From Combretum micranthum (lineage: Eukaryota; Streptophyta; Magnoliopsida; Myrtales; Combretaceae), in NCBI GenBank assembly GCA_024138025.1, contig JAMXBD010000394.1:744001-808000 (forward strand): a stretch of 64,000 nt of DNA, given 5' to 3'. Positions 1 through 10,800 of this stretch are shown here, one piece after another (position 1 is the stretch's first letter; every line of letters starts with the position of its first letter). The notes under the pieces are model-generated. The model made no database searches, was not told the DNA's origin, and saw only the letters and a program-made list of their open reading frames with translations. The position numbers and the translations under genes are program-made.

Positions 1-1
1 T

Positions 2-217
2 AGTGTTGACACTGGACAATTTGAGGAGAAAAGAAGAGATGATGAGTTGAATCTCAAGAAGGAGGATGAGCTTAAAAAGCACACTAGTGATCAATTTTAT
101 GATCAATTGTTGAGGGCTTTAGATGGAGAGATCACTAGGGTGAATCAAGAGAGGAGTTTATTGGAGATTTTCCCCATGGCTGAAAACGGGGAGACTTTTA
201 TCTTTGAGCCTCCATGA
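2..217 (+). CDS. C-terminal end of an unidentified ORF in an Athila/Tat-like element
   Basis: An open frame enters from the left edge and stops at TGA 215-217, giving 71 visible residues. It is acidic and charged, with lysine/glutamate-rich stretches (KKEDELKK) and the C-terminus FEPP. I do not recognise a domain. About 44 bases downstream lies the GGGAGGCAACCCA motif, which also follows the ORF of the complete non-autonomous element at 16159-22216 at similar spacing, so this is probably the last internal ORF of the element whose 3' LTR is at 1816. The codons look coding (no stop in 71 codons), but the N-terminus is outside the window and function is unknown. Confidence 0.55.
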   Translation, partial: SVDTGQFEEKRRDDELNLKKEDELKKHTSDQFYDQLLRALDGEITRVNQERSLLEIFPMAENGETFIFEPP

Positions 218-1815
218 GATGAGTTGGAATAGTCCAGCTAAGGACTATAAAGAAGCGCTTCATGGGAGGCAACCCATGGTTTTATTAGTTACTAATGTTT
301 TTGCTTTTGTGTGCTTTTGTTTTTCTTTTTTTTGTTTTTGTTTTGCAGTTAGTTTGGTTTTGAAGGAAACATTCTCTCAAGAGCTTTAAAGGACAAGAAC
401 TTCAAAAGAGCTTCAAGTACTAAACCGGGGAAGTATCGTTATTCCTTTATCCTTCATCTTTATTTCCTTACCTATTATGGGCTGAATTAGGAACAGTGAG
501 GACACTGTTCAAAATAAGTGTGGGGGAAGGGATAAGATGATAAGGAGATTTGAGTATTATTGTCTGTTGATGTCGGAATATTTGAATATATTTGCATATT
601 TGAGATATCTGATCTGATTTGTGTACCCACACTTGAATTGTTAAATTGTTTGTTCTTGAGTACTATATGCCTAATGGCAATTTTAGGCAAATTTTTTGCA
701 AAAATTTTTCAAAAATTTTATGAAATCTGGAGATTGTGCTAAATGATTTATATAGCATCTACATAAATATGGAAATGGACTTGCTAAAGTGTCTTACTCA
801 TCCATTGTTGTGATTATAATACTTGGTCAAAATTGAGTAGCAAAATCTTTGAGGAACAAATTTATCTTGTATTTAGCCTTAGAATTGGAAGTTTAAGAGT
901 AGGTCGAGTTCTTAAGTGAAAAATAAACAGGTTTACTTCTAGGAATAAGTTAACATGTATATACTCCTCTTGAATTCTTTTTAAAAGAATTTTTCAACAT
1001 CTAGTAAAAGAGATAAATGACACTTTTTACTTAGTGAACCATGATAAAAAAGTCTTTTATGTGTATTGCATTCAAAGTAAAGAAACAAGCATAGCCACTA
1101 CTCCGCTAACTTAAGCAATTGAGTTATGAGTATCCAAACTTGAATGTTAGAGTGAGAGAGAGTTCTTAGGGGTCCCTTTTAAACCTGGTTACTTGGGTGA
1201 TGAGCCCGGGATGTACCGACTCAATGAACTCACTATAACGATAAGGGAGGAAAGGCGAAAGTTCACTATATGAGCTTTGAAAGAAAAAGAAAATATATAT
1301 AATAAGAGCTGAAAAGAAGCGGGCAAAAACCCGTCCAGAGAACACACTCTGAAGGCTCAATATATGCTTGAATAAATCAAAAGGAATATGAATGCTAAAG
1401 TACCACTGAAATAAGACTTATAATAAATATGGAGAAAATCTAAGGAAAGAGTTGATATCATATGCTTTTACTTTATGTTGTGAGGAGTATATATCTGTTA
1501 AATATCCAATGAAGTCCAAATGGGTGTTTTTCTTTACTGAACTGAGAATTTACTTTTGAATAGAAGAATCTCTTGCTAAACATTTGGATTAAAGTTTGTT
1601 CTGTTTAGATTAGCTTTTGAATTTTGATTGAAGTATTTTAATTACATGTGATCAATTTGGTCAGAGTGGTAGGCACTAAAATTGCATGTCATAAGAACAA
1701 TCAAAGAAAGATGCTTGGAATTCAAAAAGTGAAGTTAGCACTCTCTATGATAGATTTCAATTGTGGTTCTAATGTATTGCTTGAGGACAAGCAATGGTTT
1801 AAGTGTGGGGGAATT
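218..1815 (+). mobile_element. 3' untranslated internal region of Athila/Tat-like element
   Basis: No credible ORF. Landmarks shared with the element at 16159-22216 are a CATGGG/CCCATG hairpin around AGGCAA (261-278), a purine-rich AGTGTGGGGGAAGGG tract near 520, a conserved block at about 1130-1240 (including ACTTGGGTGATGAGCCCGGG), small GC hairpins near 1318-1340 (CGGG/CCCG), a perfect TTGCTTG/CAAGCAA hairpin at 1777-1794, and a polypurine tract (AAGTGTGGGGGAATT) ending at the LTR start. This is the usual layout before a 3' LTR. The element was inserted into the integrase region of the older minus-strand gypsy element. Confidence 0.75.
1801..1815 (+). promoter_or_regulatory. Polypurine tract of Athila/Tat-like element
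   Basis: AAGTGTGGGGGAATT directly precedes the TG that starts the LTR at 1816. The same tract precedes the 3' LTR at 20419. It would be the plus-strand priming site in reverse transcription. Confidence 0.75.
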
Positions 1816-1988
1816 TGTTGAGATATAATTTACTCAATCTATAATGGATAAAACTTGATAAACTTGTTATTAATCTTATAGAAATCATGAGGAATTGATA
1901 CTTAATCAAGTTAATGTTGTGTTTCAGGTTTATAAAGCTAAAGGAAAGATTTAGATGAATAAAGCATGGAGAAAATGACCAGAAGCCT

Positions 1989-2168
1989 GATGGCCGCCAG
2001 CCATGAGAAGATGGCCGCCAGCCATGGAGCCTCTGTGAAATGAAGAAAATCGGCCAGAAGAGTCATGGCCGCCGGCCATGGAGCCGGCCATGGAGCCGGC
2101 CATCAAGACTGCACCATTTGTTTCGCGAATAATAGCTGCCAGCCTTGTTGCGACATGCCTCCAGCCAT
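1989..2168 (+). repeat. GC-rich degenerate repeat (GGCCGCCAGCCATG) in LTR
   Basis: Units of the type TGGCCGCCAGCCATG and GGCCATGGAGCC recur at least seven times in a window that is otherwise about two-thirds A+T. They lie 40-220 bp upstream of the TATA box. GCCGCC is the core of the plant GCC box bound by ERF factors; whether it works as an enhancer here is inference. Confidence 0.6.
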
Positions 2169-2210
2169 CTTTCATGCGAAAAACACTCTTTATATCTGAT
2201 GTTTATCTCA

Positions 2211-2220
2211 TATATATAAA
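2211..2220 (+). promoter_or_regulatory. TATA box of Athila/Tat-like LTR
   Basis: TATATATAAA followed by a purine-rich stretch (AAGGAGGAGAGAGAAAGG). The position fits a U3/R promoter, with transcription expected about 30 bp downstream. Confidence 0.55.
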
Positions 2221-3096
2221 GAAGGAGGAGAGAGAAAGGGATTGATTCATTATTCATTATTGACATTCATTCTTTATACTTTCAAGAACCCTAAAGATTG
2301 CTTTTCTTGAATCATGAACAACTAATCTCTTAATCTAGCCAAGGGATTATTGCAACTCAATTCAAGATGGATTGTGAGACCTAATTGGGTTTGATTTCTA
2401 TTATTCTCATCTTTGCATATTTGTATTTCATCTGATTCTATTGTTATTATTGCTTGATTATCTCTTATAACTTTGGATCCGGTTGTAGGATGATTGAACA
2501 ATAATCAATCAATTAGAACTCATATCCGTAATTGTATGAGTAATCTAATATAGGTGATGAAACAACACGATAGTCATAAAATAGATGGTTATTTGATGTT
2601 GTGATGAAATATAATCTAATTTAAATGATCCATGCTCTATGAGATTGTTGATTAGGGTTAGGTTTCTCTTTTCTTAATGCAATTGATGGATTAAACCTTA
2701 AGAGCGTATTTAGGGTTATCTATTTGATTAGGAATAATCAAAGATCTTATCTTGGTTATTTAATATCTAAGGAGAAATTGAATTTCAATGCTTATTGGAA
2801 TTTATAACTAACCTATTCAAAGTAGGAATAATAATATTTGAGTCTATGATCAATCTGAGAATTGAGTTGTAATGAAACCTAGGCTAGATAATCTTTTGAA
2901 TATATAAATCTCTTTAAATAGAAATAGGTTTATTTTATTTGCTTGATTTCAAAACCCCCCAATTTTATTTTCTTTTTCTCTTCTCAACCCCGATAGAAAC
3001 TTAGGAATTTTTACCAGTCCCTGTGGAGACGATCCTGCTCACCATACAAATCTTAGAGTAGGTTATTTATTTTTGTTGGATTCGACACCCACCAGA

Positions 3097-3660
3097 GATG
3101 TGATCCCATTTCCATTCAGGAATAGGTAATGGCTTCAATAATCCTCTCGGCTTTGGTGTTCAGCTTTAACTCTTGACATACTTCACATTTAGCTACAAAC
3201 TCCGCTACATTCTTTTTCATCCCGTTCCACCAATATGCACTTTTCAACTCCTTATATGCTTCATTTCTCCAGGATGGATAGTATATCCAGAATTATGTGC
3301 CTCCTACATTAACTTCCATTGTAAATTTGATCTATCGGGTACACACAGTCTATTACCCATTCTAAGGATTCCTTCATCATCTACTCGGAAATCTTTAATA
3401 CTTATCTTGTGGTATTTCTTAGATGATCTTTTGAAATTCTAAATCTTCTTTTGATCTTCTTTGATCTATTGAAGTAGGGTAGGCTCCAAATCAGCTTTCC
3501 AAGTTCAGCTTCAAGACCTTACATGGTGAATTCTAAGCTCATTCTTTCAAATTCCTTAATGAGTTCCTTTTGCTCGGTCAACATGAGGCTACTTCTCCAT
3601 AACTCTTCCCACTTAAAGCATCAGCAACAGCATTCACTTTTCCTAGATGATAATTGATTT
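3097..3660 (-). pseudogene. Layer-0 gypsy integrase N-terminus and RNase H tether (decayed)
   Basis: Minus-strand reading gives the tether after RNase H ([31 protein letters not shown]) and then the integrase zinc-binding region (YWWNGMKKNVAEFVAKC, CEVC) and KPLPIPEWKWDHI at the left border. These are standard chromovirus Ty3/gypsy motifs. Several stops and frameshifts lie between them, so the copy is dead. The frame is cut at WDHI by the Athila/Tat-like element to the left. The rest of integrase, any chromodomain and the 3' LTR are outside the window. Confidence 0.85.
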
Positions 3661-4172
3661 CTAAATCATAATCTTTTATTAGCTCCAACCATCGTCGTTG
3701 CCTTCATGTTCAACTCTTTTTGTGTGAATATATACTTCAAACTTTTATGATCAGTATAAATTTCACACCTTTGTCCATATAAATAGTGTTGCCAAATTTT
3801 GAGTGCAAAACATAGCAATTAATTCCAAATCATGAGTAGGGTAATTCATCTCATGGGGTTTCAATTGTCTAGAACTATATGCTATTACTTTTTCATTTTG
3901 CAATAATACGCATCCCAAACTATTTTTGGACGCATCACTGTATATAGCATATGGGTCGTGATCATTGGGTAAGACCAATATTGGTTCTGATATTAATCTC
4001 ATTTTCAATTCCTGAAAACTCATTTCTCGTTCTCATTCCATTCATAATTTTCATTTTTCTTCGTCAATTGCATTAATGGTCTCGTAATCTTTGAGAAATC
4101 TCGTACAAATTTCCTATAATATCCTGTTAATCCTAAGAAACTTCTTATTTCAGTAACTGTCTTAGGTCTTTT
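3661..4172 (-). pseudogene. Layer-0 gypsy RT C-terminus and RNase H (decayed)
   Basis: From 4172 leftwards the minus strand reads [20 protein letters not shown], the connection after RT, then an RNase H domain with [27 protein letters not shown] and [11 protein letters not shown]. The catalytic Asp and Glu positions are present. A frameshift near 3810 breaks the following conserved tryptophan-containing segment. The frame continues across the solo LTR at 4173-7486 into 7487-7887, which confirms that LTR as a later insertion. Confidence 0.9.
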
Positions 4173-4868
4173 TGTAAATCCCCGAAAATTTTGGATTCGA
4201 ATTATAGTTTAAACCCCAATCGGAAGTCAACCGGATTTTCAAGAGTCAACAAAACCCTAGTTTATCGTAACCGCTTAAGTCCGGTATTGCCGTTTTCTTT
4301 AGCCCTAGAAAACGAAGTTGGAATAATTAGCTACAGTAGTTCGTAATAGCTATAGGTTACGTAAAAATATCAGTTTTGCAAAATTCAAGTGTCCTTAGAA
4401 CCCTATAAAATACAGTTCTGGAAAAACGTGTTACGAAGCTTGGAATAGGAAAAATATTCCGAATATATCGTTAGACTCCTAAAAATATAAGATTTCCAAA
4501 AATATCAATTTCGTAATTTTTCGGTAGCTAAAAATATCAGATATCGCATTTATACGCGTATTTTCTTACTACCGACATTTAATTGTCATGTCTACTTTAT
4601 ATTACACTATTTTCTACTATTCTACACTATTCATCTATCTCTATTTTTTCTTACAACCTATTCTTACAACCCATACACCTATTTCTTACACATTTTCATT
4701 TCCAATACAATTTCACATCTTTCATTTCTTACTTTTAATTAACAAAATAACAAAAAAATAAATTTTTCCTCCCCCATTACATCAAAGTAGCGCCGGCCCC
4801 TTCTTTTTCTTTCCCATTTGTTTTGTTTTTCATTTATTTAATTAACACAATTTATCTCCATATTTTCC

Positions 4869-4876
4869 TATAAATA
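4869..4876 (+). promoter_or_regulatory. TATA box of type-B LTR
   Basis: TATAAATA followed by CCCACTC. The same TATAAATACCC context is seen in the type-B LTR at 47166-47173, and a weaker TATAATACCC near 13224, so the promoter position is conserved. Confidence 0.6.
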
Positions 4877-5289
4877 CCCACTCATACCTTCACTTCTTCA
4901 TACAACTTCTTTACTAAAGTTACTCTCTCAAAATCTCTCAAGAATTCTCTCCAAGAAGTCTCTTACAAGAAGTTCCTCTCTTCTTCTTTCTTTTAGGTAA
5001 TATGCCTTCAAGAATTTCCTATGTTCATCTACTTAGTATGAACTTAATATAAGTTTTCTAAAACCATGAAGGTTAAGAAAGCAACAATAGGTTCATACTT
5101 TGTTTTTGTTCATAATCACAATTCCTTTATGTTCCTTTATGTTTCCTTTATGTTCATAACTATCTAAATATCTATATAGCTATATATATATAATATTTAG
5201 AGCATATAAGCTCATTGTCTTGCAATTTATTTACCTTCCATGCAATTTATTTGCTTCATTGCAATTTATTTAATTTCAAGATTGTTCTT

Positions 5290-5400
5290 AAGACTAGTCT
5301 TTCTAGTCTTAGACTTGTCCTCATCAAGTCAAAACTTTTCTTTTCTTTCTTTTCGGGACAGTCTTTTCTTAGTCCCGAGGTACCTTGATGAAGCTAAGGT
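5290..5400 (+). ncRNA. Array of four consecutive hairpins in type-B LTR leader
   Basis: In order: AAGACTAG/CTAGTCTT (5290-5297 with 5303-5310), GACTTG/CAAGTC (5312-5317 with 5325-5330), CGGGAC/GTCCCG (5354-5359 with 5372-5377) and ACCTT/AAGGT (5382-5386 with 5396-5400). Equivalent arrays occur at about 13683-13810, 47665-47830, and on the minus strand at about 59337-59440 and 61620-61745. Function unknown; a structured leader RNA is inferred. Confidence 0.5.
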
Positions 5401-6302
5401 CCCAATACTTGATTTACTTTCTTATTTACTTAATCTTTCAAGTTATTATGTTCCTTTATATTTCTATAGTTTATGATTCATATTCATGCATGAACATAAT
5501 GTTTTGTCTCAACAAAAATAAATGAGGAAGTGTTTTCTTAAACTAAAGGTTCTTTTTAAATAAATGTAGAAAATAGATTTCTTAAAGAACTCATGAACAT
5601 GCTTAGAAATTTTTTTTCTTAAATAAACAAAAAGTTTTATAAAAACTTATTTTTCATCAAGTATTAGAAATTCTTTTGGAATAATTACAAGAAACAAAAA
5701 ATCATTTATTACTTTTAAAAAAGTTGTTGGAATCTAATTTTAGAAAATCAAAACCACTCCTTAGGAATTTAAAAGTAATTACAAGAGATTAAATTTAGAA
5801 AAGGGAACATCCATAACTCAAGATCTTTTCAAAAGTAAAATGAACATTCCAACGAAATCTCAAGTTCAAAGTCTTCTAAAAACTTTACTTTTTCATAAAT
5901 TGAGACAACACTATTTACTTCATACATTTGTTATGAGTCATTACATATTGTATATACCTTTCAAAAAGTTTACAAAATACTTGAAATATTCATCTTTTCA
6001 AATGAGCTTTATTTACAAGAAGGAAAACAAGTTTTTGCAAATTCGTGGCAAATATGGTCGCTGCTTTTTCGGAACCCAAACGACTTAGTTTTATGAAAAT
6101 AAGCTTAGAAATACGTAGATCTTTTCAAGTAGGTAGAAAACGATATATTATATGTGAAATTCCGAGTTAAAATGGGTAAGTTATGGCCATTTTAAGTTGG
6201 AATTTCCTCTTATACGATTTTACTGCGATTTTAAGAAAAGTTTAGAATCTTCAAAAAGAGAAACTTCATGAAATACTCATTTCGGGTATTCTTCTTGATT
6301 AG

Positions 6303-6400
6303 ATAATCTCGAGGAGGATTGTTCGTATCCCGAAGATTACTACGATTAGTGGAAATCCCGAACGACACATCCATTTCAAGAAATGTGTCATCATGGCTGA
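6303..6400 (+). other. Predicted LTR exon E2 with start codon (type B)
   Basis: Bounded by a pyrimidine-rich acceptor (TTCTTCTTGATTAG) and donor GA/GTGAGT. It contains a short open frame ending YPEDYYD-stop, then ATGGCTGA just before the donor. This arrangement is conserved in the other LTRs of the window; see the findings on E2. Confidence 0.55.
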
Positions 6401-7486
6401 GTGAGTTTACTCCCCGTTATTTTTTTCATACTCTTGATTGTGCTTGTAAAATTAGTTGCACTAAAATTTAAGCAAAATCAAAAGGAAGTGTATGATAATA
6501 TGTTGAAAGAATACTAAGTATATCGAAACTCGATTTGTTTGTAATAAAGTTGTATGTGCATTAATATCTTGAAGTGTTTGAAATTAGTTGATCACTTGAA
6601 AGAAGTTAAATATAACTGCTAGACTTTAATTAAGAAATTATTCATGCACTTCATATGTTGAGTCACATTTCATTCACTACTATACAATTGGTGGGACAAG
6701 TGTATAATAGTGGTGGTAGGCAGAATCGGTATATCATGTAAGTGGTAAGTAGGAGCCGGTAAAAACTACAAAAATTGGTGACTAGTAGGAGCCTGTAATA
6801 ACTACAAGTTTTTGATGGCGTATAGGAGCCGGTAAGATCTATAAAAGTATTTTTAAAAGTTGTGGCTGTAATTAGCCTGAATACCTAACCCCGAATGAAG
6901 GGCGTAATTCATTCAACATATGATTCCCGGAAAGTCATATGTCTTGTATGCTCACGTGGTTGTTGCATTCCATATGTTTGAATAATAAACTTGGTTGATA
7001 ATTTACTTTGAGTATGAATTTTGGAATTTACTCACTAAGCCCATAAGCTTACACCCCTATAGGTATTTGTATTCTCAGGAACACCTATTTTTGTGCCCGA
7101 GGCCTCTCCGTATCCGTGTAAGTTTTATATTGAAGCTTTTGGAGGAAATCTACTCGAAGACTTAGATTAGAATTCCTTTGAAATCTTTAATGTAGTATTT
7201 TGGATGTTGTAAAGATTATCACGATCCTTGGGATTAGCGGGGGTATGCCCCTAAGAAATCATGTAATAGACCTTTGGTTATTTATGATATAATATGTTTT
7301 ATTTCTAGATTCTTATATATTCATTTTTACTTGCTTAAACTATGCTTCCCAAAAGCGTCTCCTATTACCGTGCTAGACGCCTTACATGTAATACTAAGGC
7401 TTTCGCATGACTAAGGTAGTCATTCTTAAGTCTTGATATTATATGTGGCGGGCTGCCACGTTTAAGGTACCTTTCGGGGCGTGACA

Positions 7487-7887
7487 CTTTTCGATTCCAC
7501 GATGATTCTGACCTTTGTATGATCCATAGAAATTCCTTCTCCTAATATATTGTGTCCAAGGAGAGATATGCTTTTAAGCCAAAACTCATACTTTGACAAT
7601 TTAGCATATAATTTATTATCCCTTAAAATCTACAACACACTCCTCAAATGCTCTTCGTGTTGTTCCTCTAATGGTAAATATACCAATATATCATCTATGA
7701 AAACAATTACACAAATATCTAATAATGGTCAAAAAATCCGATTCATCAAGTCCATAAATACCGCTAGTGCATTAGTTAATCTGAATGGCATAACCAAAAA
7801 TTGATAATGGCCATAGGGAGTTCGATATGCAATCTTGGGTATATCTTCTGCCTTGATCCCAATTTGATGGTATCCTGATTTGAGACA
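7487..7887 (-). pseudogene. Layer-0 gypsy reverse transcriptase, palm and active site
   Basis: The minus strand gives [49 protein letters not shown] and VIVFIDDILVY. FIDD corresponds to the catalytic YVDD/FIDD box. It then runs LYAKLSKYEFWL and LLGHNILGEGISMD. Stops and substitutions (for example MPFR in place of MPFG) mark decay. The left end joins 4172 across the CTTTT insertion and the right end joins 11363 across the AGACA/AGACC insertion, splitting the usual DLRSGYHQ motif. Confidence 0.92.
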
Positions 7888-10800
7888 TGTAAACCCCAGT
7901 ATTCTTTGTAGTTAAGTAAACCCTGGGAGTTGAAAAACGAAACCCTAATCCAGTCCAGTTTAAGTCTAGTGAGAGAAGCTTAGAAACCCTAAATCGGCTT
8001 TCCTTCGGTTTCATAATAAAATAAGTTTTATAAAGTAAATGAATATGAATGTTTTAAAGTATATTTTAAACCTTAGAAAGTTTTAAATTCGGGAATTTTT
8101 CAATTCCGAGCCTTCCCAAGCTCGATTACGGAAAAACGTGCCCCGGGACCACAAACTCAGAAAAATATTCCGGAATATTCATTAGAACTGAAATTTTATA
8201 AGGATTTCAAAAATATAAATTTTATAATTTTCCAGGCTATAAAAATTTACAGTTATAGCATTTTTCCTGTGTTTTCTTTACAACCGGTAAAGTAGATGTC
8301 TTGTCTACTATTCACAAGTACAACCTACACTACACACTACTCATACCCTATTCTTACATCCTTACAACTACTCATTACAATTTTCTTTTCCAAGAAATTT
8401 TGTTTCCTAATTAATTAATACAATTATTACATTTTATTACATAAAATATAAATTTTATCAAATTTCAACTCTCTCTCTCCCTCCCACACCCCACGGCCGG
8501 CACCCCCTCCCCAATTCCCCCTCCTTTTTGTTTTATTTTTACTATTTTTAATCAATTAAAACCCTAATCTATTCATTATATAAGCTCATTTTTCTCTCTC
8601 TCTCCTCATTTTCACTCTTTCAAATTTTAACAAAAGTTGAAAACCCTCTCCCTCTCCTCTCTAAGTTGCCGTGACACACACACACACATACACACACCTC
8701 CACAAATTTATTTCATCTTCTTTTCTTCTTCAAATCATCCACTAGATGATGATTCCAAGCTTTGTTAGTCCTAAATCTTGTAATGGCAAGGCCATTCTTG
8801 TGTGTTTTCCACTTTTAATCCCAATGAGCATATGCTAGGGACATAAAAACACTAATACAAGAATATCAAGCCATCACAAGAAGTGGATCTAGTGTTTAGA
8901 AGAGTTTTTGTTGGAATATCATCTTGTTCATGCATGTAAAATAGAGATCTAGCATAGAAAGTTATGTTCATGCCATGAAACTCATGATTCATGCACTATA
9001 TGTGGTAGATCTAGTGTTTAGACAATCATACCTTCATCTACATTTATGTTCATATGGTTATTTTGAGCTTTCATGTATTAATGATCATAAAAGCTTAGCC
9101 TTGCATGTGTATAGATGTGTTAGATGATAGATCTTCATGTATATGAGGTAATATACTTGAAAAAAGAAAAGATTTTTGCTAGAAATGTCTTATGAAAATT
9201 CCGATGATTTGGAACCCTATTTTAAAAACCACTAAAACCACTTTGAAACTCATATTTTACATGACAAATGAAGGGATATGTAATAGGTATCTCTAAGGAA
9301 TAAATTTACAAGTTTGAATGAGTTTAGGCAGAGTAATATGTAGAACAAGTAGTGGAGTTAGAATAGAAAATCTTGAGATAGTGATTAGTTTGTTAAATTC
9401 GTAATTTGGAGTAATGCCTACATAAACACCTAGTATTCAAGCTCAAATTGCAAGTTTTATGAGTGAAATGAAGTCCTTAGGCAATAGATATAATAAAGCT
9501 TCAAATTTTGATGCATTAAACAAGTTTTCTCATAGGAAAAATGCAAGAAAAGAAAATTTCCAAAATTCGGATTATTGTGAAAAGCTTGTTTAAAAAACAT
9601 ATTTGCCAAGCGAAAAATGTAGATTTTTATGCATGAATGAAGGTCATGGATAGTATAGATGTTAAGGACTCATTTTCATTTAGATAGTAAATGAATCCTA
9701 AGAATAAGATCTTAAAAACCCTAGGGAATGCAAAGTTGGAAAGAATAGATTTTAGAAATGACCATCATGGAGTTTTATAATAATTAGGAGTTCATAGAGT
9801 TCATCATCAAAAATCATCAAGACCATGCATATATCGAGCTCATTACATGACATTCATATTCCATCTATATATGAACATCAACTAAAACATTTTTACTAAA
9901 TGCGAAACAATTTTTCGAAAAAGGAAAGTTACAGAACAGATCTGATCCCACTGTTCCGTAACCTTAATGTTTTCAAAACTTGAAAATAATATTAGAATTA
10001 GATATATCTTTCGAAATAGATAGAAATCGATATAAAATTTGCGAAATTCCGAGTTAAAATGACCAAGTTATGGTCGTTTTAAGTTGGAACTTCCGCAAAT
10101 AGCGAGAATTCCGATTTTGTCTAGTTTGATGCATAGCTTGAACTAGTTAAGTGATGAGATTCTTATTAGGTTGTTCTTATTTGGTAGGTGATCCCGAGCA
10201 CGATGATACCCTACCACTCGACTACTACTATTAAGAGACTGGCGTACCATGGCGAGTAAGTATACTTCCGATCTCAATATTGCTTGTGATTGTAATGATA
10301 GTGGCATTAGTTGTTTAGGCAAAGATATAAATGATTGTGCATGATGGGGTATATGGAAATTATATACTTGTCTACTGTTGATATGTGAAGTTGAACTTAA
10401 GGAATATCGAAACCGGGTGTTAAGCTGCTACTTGTATAGCAAGGTTATAATTGATTGTCAGCGAATAATTGTTGGTCACCTAAAAAGAATTAGATTAATC
10501 TATTATTGGACCTCAATTATAATTGAACTCATTCATATCACAACGGGGATGGAGCATTAGCATTTGTTGGTTTTCGTGACCCATAAAACGAATATGTTGG
10601 TTAATCGTAATCCATAAAACGAAATTGTTGGTTTTTCGTGACCCATAAAACGAATAAGTTAGTTAATCGTGATCCATAAAATGAAATTGTTGGTTAATTG
10701 TGATCCATAAAACGAATATTGTTCAGTTGATCGTGATTAAACGGTGTCATAACCGCAGGATTCGTTAATCTGCTAACCCGGGATGGAGGGCGCAAGTCCA

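Larger units (their letters stand above)
1816..3091 (+). mobile_element. 3' LTR of Athila/Tat-like element
   Basis: The LTR starts TGTTGAGATATAATTT just after the polypurine tract and ends ...GACACCCA at 3091, about 1276 bp. It carries GC-rich GGCCGCCAGCCATG repeats (1989-2168), a TATA box TATATATAAA (2211-2220), and the downstream segment with CCCTGTGGAGACGATCC typical of Athila/Tat-like LTRs. CCAGA (3092-3096) is the likely TSD. The left copy is outside the window, so this is inferred from where the integrase reading frame resumes (WDHIS). Confidence 0.75.
4173..7486 (+). mobile_element. Solo LTR, type B (TSD CTTTT)
   Basis: Starts TGTAAATCCCCG and ends GGGGCGTGACA, 3314 bp, flanked by CTTTT at 4168-4172 and 7487-7491. 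No PBS or polypurine tract adjoins it and the gypsy pol frame continues on both sides, so it is a solo LTR. Inside are TATA box TATAAATA 4869-4876, donor AG/GTAATATG at 4997, hairpin array 5290-5400, exon E2 6303-6400 (peptide ending YPEDYYD-stop at 6347-6349, ATG 6393-6395, donor GTGAGT at 6401), a hairpin pair 6893-6951, and exon E3 after TTCTCAG near 7080 with donor GTAAGT. No coding gene. Confidence 0.93.

Noticed and set aside
10046..10070. Conserved mini-ORF MTKLWPF as a functional uORF
   Set aside because: Stops or loss of the ATG occur in several LTRs (for example 43866 and 49128), so codon-level selection is not supported.
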